Of a stretch of DNA of 64,000 nt, positions 7,560-15,327 are shown in pieces (position 1 is the stretch's first letter; each line of letters starts with the position of its first letter). Source of the stretch: Streptomyces sp. DSM 15324 (GTDB taxonomy: Bacteria > Actinomycetota > Actinomycetes > Streptomycetales > Streptomycetaceae). Below the pieces are notes generated by a model. That model worked only from the letters and a program-made list of their open reading frames with translations, was not told where the DNA came from and made no database searches. The stretch lies in NCBI RefSeq assembly GCF_001514285.1, contig NZ_KQ949030.1, positions 122,634 to 186,633 on the forward strand, read 5' to 3'. Made by a program: the position numbers and the translations under genes.

Positions 7560-8390
7560 AAGACGGTGACGGGCGGAGGGCGGTCGCCTCTCGGCGGAAG
7601 GCTCCATGGGGCTTCAGCCGGACGATCGTCCCCATGGGCTACAGGTGAGGCCCGGGGACACTGTCCCCTCCGCTAGCCACGTATAGGTGAACGGTCTACT
7701 TTCTCGGGTTGTTCCCGCCCAGTCCCGACGGCCGGTGTGAGCTGAGGAACAGCCCCTGCTGGAGGCCTCAGTTGAGGTCGTCAGCTGGTGTCCTGGTCAG
7801 GCCGATGCGAGCGTGGGCGGGCTGTCAGCCGTGGTAGTTGATGTAGCCGTTGCCGTACGCGACCAGCCCGCAGCCCGTTCTTCTCCGACGGATCCCGCCG
7901 AGCATGCAAGGAGCCGGGCTGAGCGGGCCGGGCCGGCACCAGGTGGTGTGCGCGCTCACCGACCTGCACGGGCAGCCCAGGCATCTGGTGAACGAGACCA
8001 ACCTGTTCTTCGCTGCCGACATGTGCTCGGACTGCTGCCTCGCTCTCTGGCCATCGTCCTGACGCGGGCTCCCATCGGTATCGTGTCGTCGTTCGCGCGT
8101 GGCCGGCTGTGGGAGCGGTGGCGGGACGGCGAGCGGTTACGCGCAGGTCGTCGCCTCAACTTGTGCGCCGCGGCGGCGGGCAGCGTTCGCCAGGCTCCTG
8201 CCGAGCGGCAGCCCGGACGAGGCGGCCGCCCCAGGCCGGCTGATCGCCGTCAACGTGCTGCTGTTGCGCGGGCGCTGCACGCTCCCGTCACCGGTGTCCG
8301 CCGGCTCCTGGTCATCCCGTACGAGCAGCACGTGGCCGACCGTGCCGGGACGCTGTCGGCACTGGCTCTCGAGGCGCCCTCCCTACCTCC
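7560..8390. other. stretch without a convincing gene
   Basis: Several short frames are open on both strands, but none shows a recognisable motif together with a ribosome binding site. A plus-strand frame near 8220-8390 (RRLLVIPYEQHVADRAG) looks slightly protein-like and could be a fragment. I assign nothing. Confidence 0.4.
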
Positions 8391-9215
8391 TCACCTGATC
8401 TCCTCCTGCCGTGACGACAGGACCATCGACAGCAGATCGGCCACCCCCTCCTCCTCGTTGCTGGGGAGGATCAGGTCGGCGCACCGGCGTACGGACGGGT
8501 GGGCGTTGGCGACCGCAGCGGCGAGGCCGGCCGCTCGCAGCATCGGCAAGTCGTTGGGCATGTCGCCGACTGCGGCAACGGCGGCGACCCGTATCGCGTG
8601 GTAGTCGGCCAGCCAGCGCAGAGCCGCCCCCTTGTCCACGCCGGTCGGTGCAACCTCCAGAAAGTATGGCGTGGAGCAGGTCGCGAGGACGCCGTCGCCG
8701 GGGTGGATCAGAGGACCCGCGAGCGACGGTCCCGGCAGGTCGGGGTGCACGGCCAGAATCTTGAGCACGCCGTCGCCCGGGATCGGCACCTCGGCGGCGT
8801 CCGGAACGCACGCGTGCTGCCAGCAGTCCGGTACGAGCTTCTCGAATCCCCGTTCCAGGAAGAGTCCGTGCAAGGTGTCTACGCCGAGCACTAGCCCGGG
8901 CAGCCGGGCGCGCAAACGGGCGAGGGCCGTGCCGGCCCGGCGACGGGAGAAGCCCCGGCACCGCAGCGGCTCCCCGGTCGCGACCTCCGCCACGACTGCT
9001 CCGTTGCTGCACACCACCAAGCCGTCTGTGCCGACGTCACGGCAGACGGACAGCGCGTCGCGCAGGGGACGGCCGGTCACGCACACCACTGGGAGGCCGC
9101 ATCGCGCCGCTTCAGTGAGCGCGGCGTGGGTCAGCGGTCCGACGGCACCGCGCTCGTTCAGCAGTGTGCCGTCGAGATCGGTGCAGACCAGACGGATGCG
9201 GTCCGGCGCGCTCAC
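8391..9215 (-). CDS. HAD-superfamily (Cof-type) phosphatase
   Basis: A 274-residue HAD hydrolase of the Cof/class IIB type. Motif I is LVCTDLDGTLLN near residues 9-20 (nucleophile and acid Asp). Motif II is VCVTGRP. The C2 cap occupies roughly residues 85-190. Motif III/IV is DKGAALRWL with VAAVGDMPNDLPML and the two late aspartates. This class dephosphorylates sugar or nucleotide phosphates in the cytosol. The GTG start overlaps the stop of the upstream gene by four bases (GTGA), so the two are translationally coupled. In context it could remove a phosphate from a GTP- or nucleotide-derived intermediate; that is inference. Confidence 0.85.
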   Translation of the reverse strand: MSAPDRIRLVCTDLDGTLLNERGAVGPLTHAALTEAARCGLPVVCVTGRPLRDALSVCRDVGTDGLVVCSNGAVVAEVATGEPLRCRGFSRRRAGTALARLRARLPGLVLGVDTLHGLFLERGFEKLVPDCWQHACVPDAAEVPIPGDGVLKILAVHPDLPGPSLAGPLIHPGDGVLATCSTPYFLEVAPTGVDKGAALRWLADYHAIRVAAVAAVGDMPNDLPMLRAAGLAAAVANAHPSVRRCADLILPSNEEEGVADLLSMVLSSRQEEIR

Positions 9216-9691
9216 GGTGAGGACCGCCTAACCGATACGGGAGTTCCGCCGACCGGCGCCCGCACCTTGAGACGCACGGGCCGGTCCTGGTGGAGCCACA
9301 CCTCGACCCAGCCCTCGCGGACAAGGCGCTGCCGCGCGGGCGCCGCGATCAGCGCGATCCAGACCCAGTTACTGTCGGTGTCCAGGAGCCAGGGGATCGT
9401 GCCCGGCGGTGCGACGGGCACACTCAGGCCTTCCTCACCGCGCCGGGCCGGCGGGACCATGCCCACCAGGAGTGGAGGGACGTCGAAGACGTCCAGGGCC
9501 ACCGGGCGACCGCTGATGTCCAGGGAAATCCACAGGCGGGAGGCGAAGCCGATCTGCACTCCGCCGCCCACCGAGAACGGCGCGTCGGATATGTCGCCAA
9601 CGGCGGAGATCAGCCCAACCGCGAGGTCCCAACTCATGTCAACGGTGCGCGCTGTGGTGACCTCGTCCAACTGTTTCTTCTGCTCAGTCAT
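9212..9691 (-). CDS. unknown protein in the GTP/purine-type locus (159 aa)
   Basis: An intact 159-residue protein from the ATG at 9691, preceded by GGAGAGG. Its stop overlaps the start of the HAD phosphatase gene by four bases. It has no signal peptide. Recurrent short hydrophobic strands (DLAVGLISAVGDI, IGFASRLWISLDISG, NWVWIALIAAPARQRLV, WVEVWLHQDRPVRLKV) suggest a beta-rich fold, ending in a basic tail. I recognise no family. Its coupling to the phosphatase and its place in the cluster make it a candidate pathway enzyme or partner protein. Confidence 0.75.
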   Translation of the reverse strand: MTEQKKQLDEVTTARTVDMSWDLAVGLISAVGDISDAPFSVGGGVQIGFASRLWISLDISGRPVALDVFDVPPLLVGMVPPARRGEEGLSVPVAPPGTIPWLLDTDSNWVWIALIAAPARQRLVREGWVEVWLHQDRPVRLKVRAPVGGTPVSVRRSSP

Positions 9692-9821
9692 GCCTCTCCT
9701 TCGCCACATCGGTGTGTGGACGTCCCAAGGCGGACGGACGACAAGGCCCTGCGTTTGTACGCGTTGTGGTGCGGTGCGGCTTAGTAAGGTGCCGTGCCAG
9801 GCGGTGGGGCTCGGTGCGTTG

Positions 9822-10574
9822 TCAGACGGCCTGAAGCCGGTCCAGCCCCGACACTGCCGGGCGGGCGGGGAGGCGGGCAGGCCGGAGTTCGAGCTCACCG
9901 ACGACAGTGTCATCCGGCGCCTCCAGCGCCCAGCGCACGGCCTGTGCGACTGACGAGGTGGCCATCTTCGTCGGTGAGTCGTCACCGGGTAGATTGGCGA
10001 TGGCCCCGGGGCTGAGCAGGGTGGTGCAGACGCCGTGTACTCGTTCCTCCAGCAGCAGCACTTCGGCGAGTGCCTTAAGCGATGCCTTCGTCATGCAGTA
10101 GGCGGCCCCACCTTCGAAGAAGCGGCTGCCCGCATGGCTACCCATCAGGACGATTCGGCCCCCGCCGCGGCGCAGGTGCGGCAAAGCCGACTGCACCAGT
10201 GCCAACACCGACGTGAGATTGACGTCGACCGCCTCCCGCCAGTCGTCGAGGGCGAGCGAGGCGACGTCGCCGAGGGCGCGTACGACTCCGCCAGTTACCA
10301 CCGCGTCCAAGCCGCCGGCGGCCGTGGCGATCCGGTCGACGGCGTGACTGACCTGTTCGGGATGTCGCAGGTCACAAGCGACCTCGTGCAGCCAGGGCAG
10401 TCGTGTGGGTGTCCGGGAAAGGGCGTGAACACGCCACCCAGAAGCATGCAACTCCTCGGCCACCGCCCGGCCGGTGCCGCGGCTGGCCCCGGTCACCAAC
10501 ACGACGGGATCATCCGTGTGGGGGGCGCGGAGATCCTTCCTCGTCGCGCCGATGTCGCCTCCCCCCGCGCTCAT
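9822..10574 (-). CDS. short-chain dehydrogenase/reductase
   Basis: A 250-residue classical SDR. The cofactor loop is VTGASRGTG (residues about 27-35). The usual NNAG is replaced by VTGGVVR near residue 90. The catalytic Ser lies in LMGSHAGS and the YxxxK pair in AYCMTKAS. The first 22 residues before the fold are polar. The start overlaps the end of the SAICAR-synthetase-like gene by four bases, so the pair is translationally coupled. In pentostatin biosynthesis an SDR (PenB) is paired with a SAICAR-synthetase homologue (PenC). The same pairing here suggests, but does not show, reduction of a keto group on a purine-derived ring. Confidence 0.85.
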   Translation of the reverse strand: MSAGGGDIGATRKDLRAPHTDDPVVLVTGASRGTGRAVAEELHASGWRVHALSRTPTRLPWLHEVACDLRHPEQVSHAVDRIATAAGGLDAVVTGGVVRALGDVASLALDDWREAVDVNLTSVLALVQSALPHLRRGGGRIVLMGSHAGSRFFEGGAAYCMTKASLKALAEVLLLEERVHGVCTTLLSPGAIANLPGDDSPTKMATSSVAQAVRWALEAPDDTVVGELELRPARLPARPAVSGLDRLQAV

Positions 10575-11269
10575 CCCCGCATCCTGCGCACGAGGTCCGT
10601 CCAGGCACGCACCACTGTGGTCTCGTCGGCGCCCTGCCGGAACAGGTCCTTGTCCAGCGGATTACCGGCCTCGTCACGCAGCCGCATGCAGTCGGGCGAC
10701 ACTTCGGAATTGACGACGGGCTCACCGTCCGCACCGACACCCACCACCAGGCAAAAGTCCCACAGGTCGAGCGGCGCCAGCCAGGACCGCAGCGCGTCGT
10801 TGCACCGCAGCGCGCAATCGCGGAAGGACGTGACGTCCACGCCCGCCGCGCGGAGGTAGTCCTCGCCGATCGGCTGATCCTCCGGATCGATCCGGTAGTC
10901 GAACTTCACCACCGGGGGCTGGAACCGGTGCCCCTCAGGGAAGAGCCCGGGGTACTTACGCACAGTGGAGCCAGTGGCGACGTTCTTCACGATGACCTCG
11001 AACGGTGGCGCTGGCACGTAGTCCGCCCGGTAGGAGATGGAGTCGAGCCGTTCCCTGAACACAGTGTTCACGCCCTTGCCGGCGAGACGTTCGGCCGCTG
11101 CCTCGTAGAAGTCGAGGCGGAGCGCCGCGGTCTGTGGCATCAGGGCGTCCCGGTCGTACGTGAAGCTGCGTAGGCTCGGTATCAATTCGACATCGCAGGT
11201 GCCGTCGCCGTTCAACCAGAGTTTCTTGCTCCTACCCTCGACATCGGGCCGACGTGTGCGCTTCGTCAT
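10571..11269 (-). CDS. SAICAR synthetase (PurC) homologue, probably specialised
   Basis: A 232-residue PurC-family protein. The ATP-binding N-terminal strand is EGRSKKLWL, followed by the family motifs FEVIVKNVATGSTVRKYPG, FPEGHRFQPPVVKFDYR and the acidic DLWDFCLVVGVGADGE segment. Canonical PurC joins aspartate to the carboxylate of CAIR using ATP in purine synthesis. Here the substrate-loop residues depart from the housekeeping enzyme (PPVVKFDYRIDPEDQPI rather than PPLVE-type). The gene is also coupled to an SDR and sits next to GTP cyclohydrolase I, so a secondary-metabolic role is more likely than a housekeeping one. It heads a minus-strand unit that diverges from the cupin gene across a 178-base promoter region. 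Confidence 0.8.
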   Translation of the reverse strand: MTKRTRRPDVEGRSKKLWLNGDGTCDVELIPSLRSFTYDRDALMPQTAALRLDFYEAAAERLAGKGVNTVFRERLDSISYRADYVPAPPFEVIVKNVATGSTVRKYPGLFPEGHRFQPPVVKFDYRIDPEDQPIGEDYLRAAGVDVTSFRDCALRCNDALRSWLAPLDLWDFCLVVGVGADGEPVVNSEVSPDCMRLRDEAGNPLDKDLFRQGADETTVVRAWTDLVRRMRG

Positions 11270-11354
11270 CTCCGCATCTCCTTTTCCGGGCCTGTCGATT
11301 GATCGGTTGAATTTACCTCATCAGACAGGCCGCTTCCCATAGTGTCTGCGTAAA

Positions 11355-11397
11355 TGTACACAGCCTGTACGGGGTTTGTACGAGGGCGAGGCAACAT
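11355..11397 (+). promoter_or_regulatory. three 11-bp-spaced TGTAC repeats next to a -10-like box (SARP-type site)
   Basis: TGTACAC at 11355, TGTACGG at 11366 and TGTACGA at 11377 are heptamers separated by exactly four bases, giving an 11-bp period. The last ends at 11383, and eight bases later comes CAACAT (11392-11397), a possible -10 box. SARP regulators of the ActII-ORF4/DnrI type bind such direct repeats with this spacing, 8 bp upstream of -10. The site precedes the cupin and GTP cyclohydrolase genes and lies between the two divergent arms of the locus. The SARP gene at 15328 is the natural candidate for the binding protein. Confidence 0.65.
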
Positions 11398-11447
11398 GGC
11401 GGAGGCACATCGCGGAACGTTGTCTTCCCTTAGGAGGGAACGTCGGA

Positions 11448-11849
11448 ATGGCGCAGGTCCAGAGTGCGCAGCACAGCAACACGGAAATACCTGACGAGCT
11501 GCGAGGAAAGACCCCCGGCCGGCATTACGGGACGGCCGGGACGAAGCTTCTGTTCGAGGATGAGAGTACTCGGGTATGGCTGCTTGAGCTCCAGCCGGGC
11601 GACGCCAGTGAATGGCACGAGCATCCCTGGGACTACGTATTCGTTGTCGACCATCCCGGTCAGGTGCGACTGGAGTACGAGGACGGCGAAATAGAGGACC
11701 AGGATGACTTCATCGGCGAGGTGGTGCACCGTCGGCGTGGAAAGCCGCACCGGCTGGTGAACCGAGGTGACCGTTTCTACCGGAACGTGGTCGTCGAATT
11801 CCTCGGGCAGGCTCCGCCCGCGAAGTGGCCACCCGCCGACACGAAGTGA
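11448..11849 (+). CDS. small cupin-domain protein
   Basis: A 133-residue single-domain cupin from the ATG at 11448, preceded by AGGAGGG. The first metal-binding motif reads GDASEWHEHPWDYVFVVDHPG (His-x-His and following acidic residue). The second part has GEVVHRRRGKPHRLVNRGD with the downstream His. Cupins of this size act as isomerases, dioxygenases or cyclases, or simply bind small molecules. It is the first gene of the plus-strand arm and lies 90 bases before GTP cyclohydrolase I, just downstream of the repeat-bearing promoter. A role in converting the GTP-derived intermediate is plausible but not demonstrated. Confidence 0.8.
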   Translation: MAQVQSAQHSNTEIPDELRGKTPGRHYGTAGTKLLFEDESTRVWLLELQPGDASEWHEHPWDYVFVVDHPGQVRLEYEDGEIEDQDDFIGEVVHRRRGKPHRLVNRGDRFYRNVVVEFLGQAPPAKWPPADTK

Positions 11850-11939
11850 GCGCACCGTCGGCTGGAGCGTGTCCCCCTGGACCGCCGAACCGGCCGGAGA
11901 AGACGACAACGAAGTCGATCCCCCAGCAGGAGGCCTAGC

Positions 11940-12476
11940 ATGACCAGCATCGCCCAGTGGCTCGAAGAGAACGTGACGACCGACAAGCGAGCCCTCGACT
12001 GGTATCAGGAGGAGGAGTGTGAGCCCCGCATCGTCCGCGCCTACCGCGAGCTGCTCAGCGGTTACGACATCGACACGTCGAAGATCCTCAAGACCACCGT
12101 CGAGATCGACGGTGAGCATGCAGGCGTGGTCCGGGTGCACGACATCAACTACTTCTCCATCTGCGCCCACCACTTCCTGCCGTTCTTCGGAAAAGTCGCC
12201 ATCTCGTACGTCCCCGGCGACCGCATCCTCGGCCTCGGCAAGTTCCCGAGGCTCGTGCAGGCATACAGCAGGCGGTTCCAGATCCAGGAGCACCTGGTGA
12301 AGGAGATCGCCGAGGAGATCATGAGCTCCGGGGGTGCTCGCGCCGCGAGGGTCGTCTCCAACGGACGGCACATGTGCATGTGCAGCCGCGGCCCGTCCGA
12401 CCAGACCGTGATCACGGACACCTCCTACGTCACCGGTGACAAGGATCTGTTCACCCGCTACGGCCTGGACGTCTGA
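11940..12476 (+). CDS. folE: GTP cyclohydrolase I (second copy type)
   Basis: A 178-residue FolE protein, about 20-40 residues shorter at the N-terminus than housekeeping enzymes. It opens the imidazole ring of GTP to give 7,8-dihydroneopterin triphosphate. The zinc ligands are present: Cys75 and His78 in SICAHHFLPFFGKVAISY, and Cys146 in GRHMCMCSRG. The LGLGKFPRLV segment matches the conserved G-L-S-K active-site loop. An AGGAGG ribosome binding site precedes the ATG. The gene is not beside folP, folB or folK, so it is unlikely to be the folate gene and more likely feeds the specialised locus. A strong stem-loop follows it. Confidence 0.85.
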   Translation: MTSIAQWLEENVTTDKRALDWYQEEECEPRIVRAYRELLSGYDIDTSKILKTTVEIDGEHAGVVRVHDINYFSICAHHFLPFFGKVAISYVPGDRILGLGKFPRLVQAYSRRFQIQEHLVKEIAEEIMSSGGARAARVVSNGRHMCMCSRGPSDQTVITDTSYVTGDKDLFTRYGLDV

Positions 12477-12500
12477 CGATCCGTCCCCGCCACGGGCACC

Positions 12501-12535
12501 GCGCGGCAGACATGCCAGAGGGCTGTCTGCCGCGC
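12501..12535 (+). terminator. 12-bp perfect stem-loop after folE
   Basis: GCGCGGCAGACA at 12501-12512 is exactly complemented by TGTCTGCCGCGC at 12524-12535, with an 11-base loop. It lies 24 bases after the GTP cyclohydrolase stop and before the Nudix gene, so it may attenuate or end the cupin-folE transcript. Confidence 0.75.
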
Positions 12536-12583
12536 GGCCAATTACGGCGTCCGTCCCGGCCAGCGACCGTGTGAGGAGAGGCG

Positions 12584-13201
12584 ATGCGGCTCGACTTCCT
12601 GCCCCAAAGAGCACTGACCGACGGGGCCGTGCACCACTATTGTCTCCGGTGCCACGAGGACGCAGTGGAGTGGCGCACCAAGGACGGCCGGCGGCAGTGT
12701 GTGTGCAGTGCCTGCGGAGCGGTGCGGGACCGAGCGCTGGTGCTCGACCCGGCGGTCACCTGGTGGACGGATGAGGACGGCGAGTACTGGCACACGACGG
12801 CGGGCGTCTTTGTGCGAGACCTGCGCGGACGTTTCCTTTTCTTCGACCGGACGGCGTTTCCTTTCGGCCTGACGATCCCGGCCGGACACATTGAGCGGGG
12901 CGAGGCGCCGCACGTGGCTGCAGCGCGCGAGCTGGAAGAGGAGACCGGACTGGCCGCGCACGCCTTGACGTTCGTCGGCCGGACACCCATCTTGGGCGAT
13001 GGATGCCGCCGGGGTGCCGACGCTCATGTGTGGCAGGTCTACCGCTGCGAGGCAGGCGACGGCGGCGAGGCCGCAGTGCGCCTCAGTCCGGAGGGCGCCA
13101 CCGCCGTCTGGCTCACGCCGGCAGAAGCGTTGAAGCGCCCCCTCACGCTCGCTGTGCGTAAGGTTCTTGGCACGTACATGCATGAACTCGCCACTTTCTG
13201 A
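12584..13201 (+). CDS. Nudix hydrolase with N-terminal zinc ribbon
   Basis: A 205-residue protein from an ATG with AGGAG upstream. Residues about 20-47 carry two Cys-x-x-Cys knuckles (YCLRCHED and CVCSACGAV), a zinc ribbon like that of NADH pyrophosphatases. Residues about 105-130 are a complete Nudix box (GHIERGEAPHVAAARELEEE, then TGL). Nudix enzymes split nucleoside diphosphate-type bonds with a divalent metal. After GTP cyclohydrolase I, a Nudix enzyme can remove pyrophosphate from dihydroneopterin triphosphate, as FolQ-type enzymes do; that step is inferred here from context. Confidence 0.85.
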   Translation: MRLDFLPQRALTDGAVHHYCLRCHEDAVEWRTKDGRRQCVCSACGAVRDRALVLDPAVTWWTDEDGEYWHTTAGVFVRDLRGRFLFFDRTAFPFGLTIPAGHIERGEAPHVAAARELEEETGLAAHALTFVGRTPILGDGCRRGADAHVWQVYRCEAGDGGEAAVRLSPEGATAVWLTPAEALKRPLTLAVRKVLGTYMHELATF

Positions 13202-13381
13202 CAGGGGCCGACGAGCGTCGGTTCTGTGACCAGCATTTTCACGGCCGGAGGGGTGGCGACCGGTGGCCGGTCTCTCACGGTCCCACTCCACCGACGGGGC
13301 AACGCACCTACGATTGCCCGAAGTTCGATCAAGCCCGGAGGCGGCCTGAGCCGTCTGGGGGAGTGGGGGAAGGTTTCTTCG

Positions 13382-15031
13382 GTGGCTATCGACGAACCAA
13401 CGCGAGCAGGTCGGCGAGAGTGGATGGGGCTTGCCGTCCTTGCGCTGCCGACGATCCTCATCGGTCTCGACATGTCGGTGCTGCACTTGGCCGCCCCCAA
13501 GCTCAGCGAGAGTCTGAGACCGAGCAGCGCGCAGTTGCTCTGGATCGTCGACATCTACGGGTTTTTAGTCGCGTCGTTCCTCGCCACCATGGGGACACTT
13601 GGGGATCGGATCGGCCGGCGGAAACTACTGCTCATCGGCGCCGCAGCGTTCGCCGCCGCGTCGCTGCTCGCCGCCTATGCGACCGGAGCGGCGATGCTGA
13701 TCGCGGCGCGTGCCCTCCTGGGTATCGCCGGAGCGACCCTCATGCCGTCCACCTTGTCGCTGATCAGCAATATATTCCGCGACCCGAACCAGCGACGGTT
13801 CGCCATCGCGGTATGGATGACCAACTTCAGCGTGGGCGGGATGATCGGCCCCCTGGTCGGCGGCGTGCTTCTGGAGCACTTCTGGTGGGGGTCGGTGTTC
13901 CTGGTCGGTGTGCCGGTGGGAGTGATCCTTCTGATCGTCGGGCCGGTTCTGCTGCCCGAGTACCGTGACCCCCAGCCGGGCCGGTTGGACCCGCTCAGCG
14001 TCCTCCTGTCCATCGTGACAGTGCTGCCGGTGGTCTACGGCTTCAAGCAGGTGGCGCAGGACGGTGTCCGCGCGACGTCGCTGCTGGCCGTCGCCCTCGG
14101 AGTAGTTTTCGCAGGCGTCTTCGTACGCCGCCAGTTGCGCATCACCAACCCTATGCTCGACCTGCGACTCTTCAGCCGGCCCGGATTCTCGGGGGCGCTG
14201 GGGGGCCAGACGATGGGTCTCTTCGTCGTGACCGGGACGCAGTTCCTGGTCCTCCAGTACTTTCAGCTCGTTTTGGGGCTCTCCCCGCTCGCCGCCGGTC
14301 TGTGGGCGCTGCCCGCGATGGTGGCGGGGGTTGTGGGTACCCTCCTCGCACCGGCCGCTGCCGCCAAGCTGCATCCGGGCGGGGTCATGGCGGGCGGCTT
14401 CGCGCTCGCGGTGCCCGGGCTCTTGCTGATCAGCCTGGCGGGCCCGGTCTCCGGCTTCGCTCTCACCGTCATCGGCTTCGCTGTCCTCTCCTTCGGGGTC
14501 CAGGCGGCACTCGCCCTCACCAACGACGTGATCATCAGTAGCGCGCCTCCGGAGCGCGCGGGCAACGCCTCGGGCGTTGGGGAGACGGGCGCCGAACTCG
14601 GCAACGCACTGGGCGTGGCAGCGTTCGGCTCGGTGGCCACCGCGTTCTACGGGGCACGGATGATCGGCGACGCCCTGCCTGACGGCGTCCGGCCAGATCT
14701 GGCCGATCTCGCCCGGTCCTCGCTGGCGGGCGCCACCGAGGCCGCCAGCCGCCTGCCGGATGCGGTCGGCGACGAGCTGCTCGCGACCGCCCGGGCCGCC
14801 TTCACTCGCGGCATGCACGCATCGGCGCTGTGCGGTATCGGCATCCTGGTGCTGCTAACGCTGGCCAGCCTGAACCTGGCGCGCCGGTCCCCCGACGGCG
14901 CTGCCGCAACAGCGAAGGACTTCACGGTGACGGAGCCGGACAAGACGGCGAGGCAGGACAAAGTGAACGGGGACCCGTCGGTGGAGGCAGGGAGCGGCAG
15001 ACAGGTTCGGTCCGGCCGCCATTCCGACTGA
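13382..15031 (+). CDS. MFS multidrug-type exporter (DHA2/QacA group)
   Basis: About 549 residues from the GTG at 13382, which follows GGGGAAGG at good spacing; starting at 13226 would add 52 atypical residues. The N-terminal region carries the family hallmarks: IGLDMSVLHLAAPKLSESL, a DIYGFLVASFLATMGTLGDR helix and GRRKLLLIG (motif A), then LLGIAGATLMPSTLSLI (motif C). About 14 transmembrane helices are visible, with a soluble charged C-terminal tail. Such drug/proton antiporters export finished metabolites, and its position after the tailoring genes and before the SARP gene fits self-resistance or export of the product of this locus. Confidence 0.88.
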   Translation: MAIDEPTRAGRREWMGLAVLALPTILIGLDMSVLHLAAPKLSESLRPSSAQLLWIVDIYGFLVASFLATMGTLGDRIGRRKLLLIGAAAFAAASLLAAYATGAAMLIAARALLGIAGATLMPSTLSLISNIFRDPNQRRFAIAVWMTNFSVGGMIGPLVGGVLLEHFWWGSVFLVGVPVGVILLIVGPVLLPEYRDPQPGRLDPLSVLLSIVTVLPVVYGFKQVAQDGVRATSLLAVALGVVFAGVFVRRQLRITNPMLDLRLFSRPGFSGALGGQTMGLFVVTGTQFLVLQYFQLVLGLSPLAAGLWALPAMVAGVVGTLLAPAAAAKLHPGGVMAGGFALAVPGLLLISLAGPVSGFALTVIGFAVLSFGVQAALALTNDVIISSAPPERAGNASGVGETGAELGNALGVAAFGSVATAFYGARMIGDALPDGVRPDLADLARSSLAGATEAASRLPDAVGDELLATARAAFTRGMHASALCGIGILVLLTLASLNLARRSPDGAAATAKDFTVTEPDKTARQDKVNGDPSVEAGSGRQVRSGRHSD

Positions 15032-15327
15032 CCGCCGGACAGCAGAAGAACCGCAGTCGCCCCGACCGCCGGCCGCGCCGCTGTCGAATTGCACGCCGCA
15101 CATTCGCATACGAATTACGCATTGCCGCAATATGGCGCGATGGATTCGGACCGGCCCGGGAGGGCTCTCTTCGGTATGCCCTTCAGCACCCGAAAGGAAG
15201 TAGATAAGTGCATCTACGATCCTTCGGCATGAGATCGTGACTGTTTAATTCGGGAGGGTATGGAGATGTATTCTCGGGTGCCGCTGCGTAGCGGGACACC
15301 CATACAAGAAGAGTAATGGAGGCTGCG
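15032..15327. other. SARP gene leader region
   Basis: About 295 bases between the exporter and the SARP gene with no gene. The sequence is more AT-rich from 15100 to 15320 than its surroundings, consistent with a promoter region for the regulator. I see no clean copy of the TGTAC repeats here. Confidence 0.5.

Noticed and set aside
7825..8022. A small minus-strand peptide ending YGNGYINYHG as a possible ribosomally made peptide
   Set aside because: No modification enzyme, transporter or ribosome site is nearby and the rest of the frame is ordinary high-GC translation.
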